In this document: in pieces, positions 57,635 through 64,000 of the stretch
Layout: the number at the start of each line of letters is the position of its first letter
How positions within the stretch are numbered: position 1 is the first letter of the stretch
Assembly: GCA_014706385.1 (NCBI GenBank)
Contig: JACGZH010000003.1
Span: forward strand, 2,226,486-2,290,485
Length of the DNA stretch: 64,000 bases
Source of the DNA: Phaffia rhodozyma
Taxonomy: Eukaryota; Basidiomycota; Tremellomycetes; Cystofilobasidiales; Mrakiaceae
Reading direction: 5' to 3'
The notes under the pieces: generated by a model
Seen by the model: only the letters and a program-made list of their open reading frames with translations
The model's database searches: none
What the model was told of the DNA's origin: nothing
Position numbers and translations under genes: made by a program

Positions 57635-60200
57635 TTAGAAAGATTGGATGGACACAATCAACACTTTCTTTCCGCCCAATGGACTGTTCGTATTTTCCTG
57701 GACTGAACAAACGATCTCGTGCTCCCCTGCTGGAACGTTCTCTCTAATTGTGGCTAAATCACCAATACTAATATTCTGATCCCAAAATCCATCTAATGTG
57801 ATGGCTGATTCAGGACCAAAAGATTCGATATAGCATTTGGCGATACCGAGATTGTAGGTCGAGGAACGGAAGTAGCTGATTTGTATAGTTCTGCGCGGTC
57901 GCCCGATCCCAATCAAAACGACAGTCAGAACAAAGTGAGAGTGAATGAAAACGAGAAGAGAAAATATCACGGACCCTTTGGTTATCAGATCGATCTTGAA
58001 TGTGACCTTCTCTCCAGGGCGATGTCCTGCCAAAAAAGTCTTTCCATTGATAATATCCGTCGTCCAAGCCGTAGATTTCGAAGGAATAATTGGGCGAAGT
58101 TTCGAAGTCGTCGAATTGCAAGTAGGGGCATAAACAGGAGCCATCTTCTCAGGGTCATAGGGATCCATCAGCCGTTGCTACATTACGAGTATTTTTCGGC
58201 ATTGAAAGAATATGATACAATTCTTGCGTCAGCCTTGATATCGACTCAAGCAGATGCGAACAAAGTCAAACAGAGGAGATGGACCTTAGGAATATCCGTT
58301 GGTGGGTCGAGTAGGGGTGGTTCAGGCTGGACGCCGTGAAGGAACTGTTCATACTGAACTTTACAAAGCTCTGAACTAAGAAGCTGAATCGTGATATCTT
58401 TTGAGGTTCAGACACAAGATCAGCAAAGATAATCCGTAGGAGTGGACAAAAATGATAGAGGAGGAAACATACCTGCCAAAACAGTATGCCCCCCTACGTT
58501 GATATGCCGGAAATCAATGCCCCCGCTCTCAGTCGTTCCAAAATAGTCTCTGGCTACTGTTGGATCATCTAAGATTCGAGGTAGGATTATCTGACGAGCA
58601 CTTCACAGAAATGACGTGATAGAGATCCACAGAAGAGGGAAGAAAGAGCACACTAAGCATGAGATTTCTTTGTGAAGTAAGAGATATAAAACAAGGATTT
58701 ACGACAGGACTGGGTGATCGTAGTAAGCTGCAACATCGATGTGGAATGCACCACCGGTGGCGATTTTGCCAAATGCCAAACCGAATGTCTGAAGCAGCAT
58801 GATAGCTGGTTGATTGGGGAGGCTCATGAGTCCTCGCATCATATTTTCCATATATACCGCATACTTTTCTAAGCTGTTAGGAGAACAAGGATAGAAAAAT
58901 ACACCAATCACAGTCAGACGACGTCAGGTTATTCTATTCTTCTATTATTGGTATCCAGAAAAATTGTTCAGTGGGTCGTGGAACGAGAGATGAACAGGAC
59001 ATACTATTCATCGTTGATGGCAGACTCGATGAAGACAATATCGACATCAACTGGAATGTAAGCTCCATAGCAAATCGAAAAGAAAGAGCTTCCTTGAGCT
59101 GTTGGAATGTTGTGCATTGTAAGTATGCAGCCATATGATCCGGTTAGTCGGATGAAGGCGAGACGAGGACCTGGAAGAGACGGGGCGATAACGAACCACG
59201 AACGGCGCCATCAACAAAGGTCAAGTTTGAATGAGGAAACGCGTACTCCCACCACTCAGCAATTTGGTCTATCCATAACAATGAAAGCCAGAACCAAGAG
59301 AAAAAAGCAAAAAAAAGGAGAAATAACAAGAAGGTATCCAGTCAGTTATGCACGCCGCAGAGTGAACAAGAACGGAACCGAATTGAACAAACATTTATAA
59401 TTTCTGTGTGATTTCTCGTTTAAAGCTTGACCTGTTGAGACGGATCTATAACAGAAACAAGGACAGGAGAGGTAGAAAGACCGAGGACAGGGTTTGAGTC
59501 GCAGGACAAGCTTGGGGAAGGAGAATCAACGATGGCCCGCACCCTCCCATGATACCCATAGTGATCGGCTTGCCCTGAGCAGCCTTACGCAAGACCCGTC
59601 GGAGTCGTCTGGTTCGGCCTTTGTAGATTTGCGACGCGCCAATGGCATCGTATCTATTGTACTCGAACGATATAGAGACGAACAAGAGGAGAGGCGTCAG
59701 TGTTCGAAAGAAATTAATTTATAGAGCTCAGTCAACAGATGTCAACCAAAAATGGATAAAGAGAAACGAAAAGAAAGAGCACCGGGCACTTACCCGTAAG
59801 TTGCGCAGAACCGGTCATTCACTCCGCACTCTTCCCACTCATAATCCCCAATTCTACATGTCCCATCATTAACGCGCTCCAGGCTTGACTCCGAGTCCGG
59901 CACAAGGATTTTGTCGATCCAGGGTGGGATGGCCTGAACCGATGACGAGGATTTTTGGTTTGTTTGTAGTCTCTGCTTCACAGTTGGGCTGTGGGAAGAG
60001 CTTGGGGAGGAAGAGGAGGAAGAGGAGGAGGAAGAGGAGGAAGAGGAGGAGGAAGAGGAATAGGAATCAGAGAAGATGAACGACTTGATCTTTTCTGAAG
60101 GCTTGGCAAAGGCGAAGAAGAAGATCTGGATGGTGAACACGGTGACAAGAACCCAGGAAACGTAGGTCATCGCGCCACGGCGTATGTGATGACCAGACAT
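57635..60200 (-). CDS. Type II membrane SGNH/GDSL-type hydrolase
   Basis: About nine exons on the minus strand. The N-terminus has a short cytoplasmic part (SGHHIRRGAMT) and one signal-anchor helix (YVSWVLVTVFTIQIFFFAFA). A stem with about 18 consecutive Ser encoded by a GAGGAA tract follows. The catalytic fold shows ITMGIMGGSVSTG (block I; nucleophile Ser in GGSVS), QIAEWWEYAFPHSNLTFVDG, DVDIVFIESAINDE (block III-like Asn), and IDFRHINVGGHTVLA with the DxxH dyad. A beta-rich C-terminal domain (TIQISYFRSSTYNLGIAKCY) ends KKVLIVSIQSF. It is probably Golgi or surface located, acting on glycan or wall esters; that is inference from fold and topology. An in-frame ATG at 60272 would add 24 residues. 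It is the last gene before the telomeric retroelement. Confidence 0.78.
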
Positions 60201-60697
60201 GATAGCTGTCAGTTTGACAAGAGAGAAAAGAAGCAGGGATAGAAGTAGTGGAGATGGTTGTCCCTTGGACAATAGACAAAAAAAACAATGAGAGACAAGT
60301 TAGGAAGACGGCGAGGACGAGGAAAACATGGGGAATCATTTGTCTTTCCATCCACCGGAACTTGCGTTTCGGATTAAGATTTCACACCTTTTGATCCAGA
60401 AGCTTACATCATCAGGCGGTGTGAACTTAGTGTTTTCGGTTGGTCGATCAGTGGGCGTTTCCGCCACTGATTACAGGCCACAAATAAAAGGGAACTAAAC
60501 GATATGTCCGCTACACTGACATCCGTTGCCTTGGTTTTGCAGGCAACAATCTGCGCATCAGTCGCTTAGGTGATATAAGTCAAAGGCTGTAAGAGGCACC
60601 CACTCCAGTCGTCTGGGTTTAAGCAAGCCACAGTCCAAGAAGGAAGTTTCACAAACTTGTAGAAAGGTTATAGAAGCCCCTTGATGATTGTCTCATT
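60201..60697. other. Intergenic, SGNH promoter to internal telomere motif
   Basis: About 500 bases holding the SGNH gene promoter and the former chromosome end. No gene is visible. The tandem simple sequence typical of subtelomeres is absent, so unique sequence runs right up to the 60698 telomere motif. Confidence 0.4.
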
Positions 60698-60710
60698 TTA
60701 GGGTTAGGGT
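60698..60710. repeat. Internal telomere repeat, TTAGGGTTAGGGT
   Basis: Two telomere units plus one base, in the same orientation as the terminal array and about 3.2 kb inward of it. It sits just beyond the 3' end of the reverse transcriptase element and probably marks the telomere into which the element inserted. Confidence 0.75.
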
Positions 60711-60819
60711 CTTAGATTCATAGATAGTTCTTTTAGCAAGGTCTGGTTGTAGCGAGCAGAAAGAAGAAAGAAAGAGGACCGACAGCTGTAGGAGGTGTAC
60801 GCTAAGGGGAGGTAGGAAG

Positions 60820-61137
60820 AAGAGGGGAAGAAGTAGAAATGGAAGTAGAAGTAAAGAAAGAAATAGAAGTAGAAGTAAGGATAGAAATAGAAGTAGAAGT
60901 AAAGATAGAAATAGAGAAAGAGGTAAAGAATAAAGTAGGATAAAATGAAGAAGAAGGAAGTAAAGAGATCGAAACAGAAGTAGAAACAGAAGTAGAAGTA
61001 GAAAGAGAGAAATAGAGTAAGATGGAAGGAAACAAGATAAGACGAAAAGAAAACGAGATAAGATGGAAAGAAAGAAAGAAAGAAAAGAAGATAAGATAGA
61101 AAGAAAAGAAAGAAAGAAAGAAGAAAGAGAAAGAGAT
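60820..61137. repeat. Polypurine simple-sequence tract
   Basis: About 300 bases that are almost all A and G on the plus strand, built from GAAGTA/GAAGTAAAGATAGAAATA-type units and GAAA runs. In the sense direction of the retroelement this is a C/T tract in its 3' untranslated region. Hydrophobic-looking ORFs on the minus strand here (Leu/Phe/Ser-rich) are by-products of the TTC/CTT repeats. Confidence 0.85.
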
Positions 61138-61251
61138 GCAAACTGCAAGTTGATCATCGACCACCATCATCATGAAGTAAATCTCACAACGAAACACGCA
61201 ACAGAACGACTCCTTCTCGCTTCCATCCACTTCCGTCCACCTCGACTTTGT

Positions 61252-63873
61252 TCAGAACTGCCAGTGGGCAGCCCTGGCAGACAACAGGACGACAGCAAGA
61301 TGACTGAGAAGACGGCCAGCGGCAGACGGACCGAGGTGCTTGGTCCACCGGTCGATCAGCTCGTTCGCCCGGCAGTCGATCGCCCCGCCGGTGGTGAGGA
61401 TGAAGGGCTCGAAGGGAAGATAGATCCGGTTCGCATAGGTCTGTACCTTTTCTTTTGCTTTCCCGTCCAGGATCGCGACGACCGCTTGGTGGGCTGGGTC
61501 GAGCTGGACACCGGGCGGGTCGTTCCGTCTGGCGAACCGAGTGGCAAAGGCTGATCTGTTTTGTTTGGCGGCCTGTGGGTACAGATGGGTCCGTCTGGCG
61601 ATCTCTCGTGCGGCGTCGGATGCGATCGAGACTACAGCGACGTCGATCTCGACGACACCGTCGGGCGAAGTGATCCGGAGATCGGTCCGCATGGAGGTGC
61701 CAGGGACAAGTGGTTCGTTCTCTACGTTGAACATGCTGTTCGCAGCGAGCGACTTGTGTACTAACCGCTTGATGTTGCCGTGTCTAGCGAGGGTGTCTGG
61801 GTTGCGGCCGTGGCAGACCTCGTCGTGTCCGTAGTGGTTCTGGTGGTGGCAGCTGTTGCAGAGGTCGGACCGGCCGGGGCAGAAGGTGAGGAAGTGGAGA
61901 CCGGCGGCGATGTGGACGTCTCTGAGGGAGAGCGAGGAGGTGAAGGGGATGATGTTGAGCCATCTGCGGCCGAGGAACGTCGCGTTTTCAGCCAGTGAGT
62001 CCTGTTGATGCTGTGAGAGCTGAGAAAGGAGAATGCTCAGCTTGTGTTCGACCATGCTGTTTGTTCTAGCCCTTTGGGACATTGGCTGGACGTCCGACAT
62101 GTCAAAGCCGCCGAGGATGGGTGCGATGATGGTGTCTGCTGCCTCGTTTGCGGCCTGATAGGCGAGTGGGGCGACGTCGGCGAACGAGAGCACACCGAGG
62201 CCGCCGAACCGGGTGGGGAGCTGGATGATGGCTCTGTCGGTGTCGAGTCGACGGGGAGAGTTCCGGATGAGGAGAACCGCCTCGGTGAGTGCGTCGTCTA
62301 GTGCAGTCCATGGGTGATCGAGATCTGACGTGTCTAGTGTTCGTTGGAGGTGCCGCAGGTTCATCTGGACGCATCGACGGAGAAGCAAGAGACCGTGCTG
62401 GTAGTGGAGGCTGGGCAGTTTCCGGATGATGGCAAGCTCGTGGTGGATCTTGCGTTGGAGGAAGGCCGCTCGGAACTGTGTGCTGCCGATGGCGGTGCCG
62501 AGAAGCTCGAGGCCATGGGACTCGATAGAAAACAGGTCATGTATCTTTGACTTTGATTTGTTTAGTGATAAAGATGTGCTACTTGCTTCTACGAACGCGA
62601 TGACTTTCTCGAGTGCTCCAGAGTCATTTGTCAGGATGAACACATCGTCTAGATAGCTGACGACCAGACCGTCGAGGCCTACGAACTGACGAAGCTGGGA
62701 CATGAACCGTCTGATGGCAAGAGAAAAGAAGAGAGGCCCGAACGGATCGCCCTGTCTGACCCCCTGCTGGGAAGCCATCGTGACGACCTGGCCGTCTGAT
62801 CCGGTACAGACCAGAGTGGTATGCTCACCGTATGCCCACCGACCGGCCCGATAGAGCTCGGGAGCCCAGTCCTTGAGTCCGTCGGCGAGGTCTCGTCTGC
62901 TGACAGTGTTGAACGCGTTAGAAAAGTCCAGACTGACGAGGTGGTTGTAAGTGCCACGGAGATCACCTCTCGTTGCCTCGTCAACCAGTCTGACGATCGG
63001 CTCGACTCCGCCCTTGGAGCCGACGCCAAGCTGACAGTCTAGGAGCATGGTCTGTCTGAGTCTGGCCTTGAGAAGGATCTTGCTTACCAGCCGATAGAGC
63101 AGCTCGCCCACCGCGATCGGTCTGACCCCGCCGCCTGTCTTTTCGAGAGGAGTCAGTCTGGAAGCACAGAGAAGCTGGATGCCGGGTGCTGTACCCTGAG
63201 AGATCTGACCGGTAAGCACACGGACCATCTCACGGACAGGCTGCCGGGCGAGGGCAAGGGAAAGCAGAGGCTGAGTCCAGCCAGAGATACCGGGAGAGGT
63301 CTCTCTGGAGAACTTGGCAAACGCAGGGAGAACGGCTTGCTCTTCCGGGCTGTCGCCAGGATGAGGGCCAGCACGAGACGAAAACGGAGAGGGGTCACCG
63401 GATGGATGTTTTGCATGCAACCTCGCCATCACATCCTCACTCAGAGCAAGGACAGGAGACCGGTCGGAAAGCAGACTGGCAGCACGAGAGAGATAGCCAG
63501 AAGAGACCTGTCTGCCGACGGCATGCTTGAGATCACCAGGCCGACGATCGCCAGCAGAGCGAGAGGAGTGCTCCGGCCAAGACACAGCAGGGTATGCTCG
63601 CAGCCTGGCAGCCGAGTTGACGCCAGGAGCAAAGCCAGGGACAAGGCCGACTTTTGGGAGACAGAGAAAGTCAAACAGAGTGTGCTCACTGGGCTTTGAG
63701 ACATAGGCGAACGCCATCCGCTCTGCTGCATCTTGGAAGGCCTTGAGCTGGCGACCGTGGAGAGGCTTGCTCGCGGTGGGCAGTTTGACGAGGGAGAGGA
63801 AGCGGTCAAGGAGGGATGTGTGGGAGGATGCGAGGTCGATGGCCTGGTCGATCTGGTCGAGGGCAGCGGTGTC
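61252..63873 (-). CDS. Reverse transcriptase with restriction-like endonuclease-type C-terminus, 5' partial
   Basis: The frame is open without introns from the telomere junction to TGA at 61254-61252; the first ATG is at 63717 (821 aa), but about 52 codons upstream are also open. RT motifs in order: GISGWTQPLL (motif 0 region), LTPLEKTGGGVRPIAVGELLYRLV (domains 1-2, part), LVSLDFSNAFNTVSRRDL (catalytic Asp), SQQGVRQGDPFGPLFF (motif B), VSYLDDVFIL (motif C with YLDD instead of the usual YADD) and LNKSKSKI. The C-terminal part has a Cys/His cluster (CNSCHHQNHYGHDEVCH). RTDLRITSPDGVVEIDVAVV then resembles the R-PD-D core of restriction-like endonucleases in CRE/R2-type elements. Any N-terminal zinc-finger or Myb domain is lost. 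Confidence 0.85.
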   Translation of the reverse strand, partial: DTAALDQIDQAIDLASSHTSLLDRFLSLVKLPTASKPLHGRQLKAFQDAAERMAFAYVSKPSEHTLFDFLCLPKVGLVPGFAPGVNSAARLRAYPAVSWPEHSSRSAGDRRPGDLKHAVGRQVSSGYLSRAASLLSDRSPVLALSEDVMARLHAKHPSGDPSPFSSRAGPHPGDSPEEQAVLPAFAKFSRETSPGISGWTQPLLSLALARQPVREMVRVLTGQISQGTAPGIQLLCASRLTPLEKTGGGVRPIAVGELLYRLVSKILLKARLRQTMLLDCQLGVGSKGGVEPIVRLVDEATRGDLRGTYNHLVSLDFSNAFNTVSRRDLADGLKDWAPELYRAGRWAYGEHTTLVCTGSDGQVVTMASQQGVRQGDPFGPLFFSLAIRRFMSQLRQFVGLDGLVVSYLDDVFILTNDSGALEKVIAFVEASSTSLSLNKSKSKIHDLFSIESHGLELLGTAIGSTQFRAAFLQRKIHHELAIIRKLPSLHYQHGLLLLRRCVQMNLRHLQRTLDTSDLDHPWTALDDALTEAVLLIRNSPRRLDTDRAIIQLPTRFGGLGVLSFADVAPLAYQAANEAADTIIAPILGGFDMSDVQPMSQRARTNSMVEHKLSILLSQLSQHQQDSLAENATFLGRRWLNIIPFTSSLSLRDVHIAAGLHFLTFCPGRSDLCNSCHHQNHYGHDEVCHGRNPDTLARHGNIKRLVHKSLAANSMFNVENEPLVPGTSMRTDLRITSPDGVVEIDVAVVSIASDAAREIARRTHLYPQAAKQNRSAFATRFARRNDPPGVQLDPAHQAVVAILDGKAKEKVQTYANRIYLPFEPFILTTGGAIDCRANELIDRWTKHLGPSAAGRLLSHLAVVLLSARAAHWQF

Positions 63874-64000
63874 GGTTAGGGTTAGGGTTAGGGTTAGGGT
63901 TAGGGTTAGGGTTAGGGTTAGGGTTAGGGTTAGGGTTAGGGTTAGGGTTAGGGTTAGGGTTAGGGTTAGGGTTAGGTTAGGGTTAGGGTTAGGGTTAGGG
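63874..64000. repeat. Telomere, (TTAGGG)n, chromosome right end
   Basis: About 21 units of TTAGGG in the orientation expected at a right-hand chromosome end, running to the last base. One unit is shortened to TTAGG at 63972-63976; all others are perfect. Confidence 0.97.

Larger units (their letters stand above)
60711..63873 (-). mobile_element. Telomere-associated non-LTR retrotransposon, 5'-truncated
   Basis: A 3.16-kb segment bounded by a telomere motif on the centromere side and the terminal telomere array on the other. In sense orientation (minus strand) it has a coding region open from its 5' edge to 61252 and a roughly 540-nt pyrimidine-rich 3' tail. There are no long terminal repeats and no introns. 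The 3' end points to the centromere, as expected when reverse transcription is primed from the chromosome's G-rich 3' end. Telomere-targeting elements of this general type are known in fungi (Cnl1 of Cryptococcus, MoTeR of Magnaporthe); relationship to them is inference. The 5' part is missing, so the copy may be inactive. Confidence 0.8.

Noticed and set aside
60693..61230. Three overlapping minus-strand ORFs (up to 154 codons) that look like multi-pass membrane proteins
   Set aside because: The apparent hydrophobicity comes from TTC/CTT/TTT repeats of the polypyrimidine tract; all three frames give similar low-complexity products.
62044..62656. Plus-strand ORFs of 60-90 codons
   Set aside because: They are antisense to the reverse transcriptase domain, which is clearly coded on the minus strand.

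Overview
This is a chromosome-end contig from an intron-rich basidiomycete yeast. The evidence is a run of TTAGGG repeats at the right edge (63874-64000), very dense small introns (many genes have 5 to more than 10), heavy use of CGA for arginine, and gene models that resemble Tremellomycete proteins. A Cystofilobasidiales-type yeast such as Phaffia/Xanthophyllomyces would fit, but that placement is inference. There is no sign of bacterial, organellar or viral DNA. I rebuilt exons by eye from GT...AG junctions and reading-frame continuity, so genes with given exon coordinates are firmer than those given only as an outer span.

Layout, left to right. 1-84: tail of a truncated gene. 579-1976 (-): small GPI-anchored KRE9/KNH-like wall protein split by 7-, 17- and 16-nt microexons. 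2949-5359 (+): SSZ1. 5657-9780 (+): EMC1. 9936-13869 (-): DBP10. 14151-15252 (-): two-TM protein. 15676-19281 (+): ATG13. 19622-22745 (-): ABP1. 23037-25914 (+): MVP1 sorting nexin. 26494-27573 (+): RPS24. 28082-29873 (+): ZC3H3/Red5-like CCCH protein. 30318-32534 (+): WrbA/Pst2-type flavodoxin-fold quinone reductase. 33152-35913 (+): membrane-anchored beta-helix protein. 36162-39346 (-): MET10. 40081-41911 (+): BadF-type GlcNAc kinase. 42072-45173 (-): membrane-anchored aldehyde dehydrogenase (Msc7-like). 45366-49311 (-): AP-3 delta. 49481-50809 (+): HAD phosphatase. 51062-53478 (-): Sec14-like protein. 54098-55878 (-): ILV6. 56290-56384 (-): intron-containing tRNA-Leu(CAG). 57635-60200 (-): type II membrane SGNH hydrolase. 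60711-63873 (-): a non-LTR retrotransposon body directly joined to the telomere.

Most of the window is ordinary housekeeping sequence: ribosome-associated folding, ER membrane insertion, ribosome biogenesis, autophagy initiation, endosomal and AP-3 sorting, actin patches, sulfur and branched-chain amino acid synthesis. Gene order follows no pathway. Several pairs share divergent promoters (two-TM protein/ATG13, ABP1/MVP1, MET10/GlcNAc kinase, AP-3 delta/HAD).

The most unusual part is the last 3.3 kb. An intronless reverse transcriptase with a restriction-like endonuclease-type C-terminus lies between a 13-bp internal telomere motif (60698-60710) and the terminal telomere array. Its reading frame stays open straight into the telomere repeats. 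This looks like a retroelement that inserted at, or healed, a chromosome end, with its 3' end toward the centromere. A second theme is extreme microexon use: 7-nt exons, an ATG-only exon, and possibly a start codon split by an intron.
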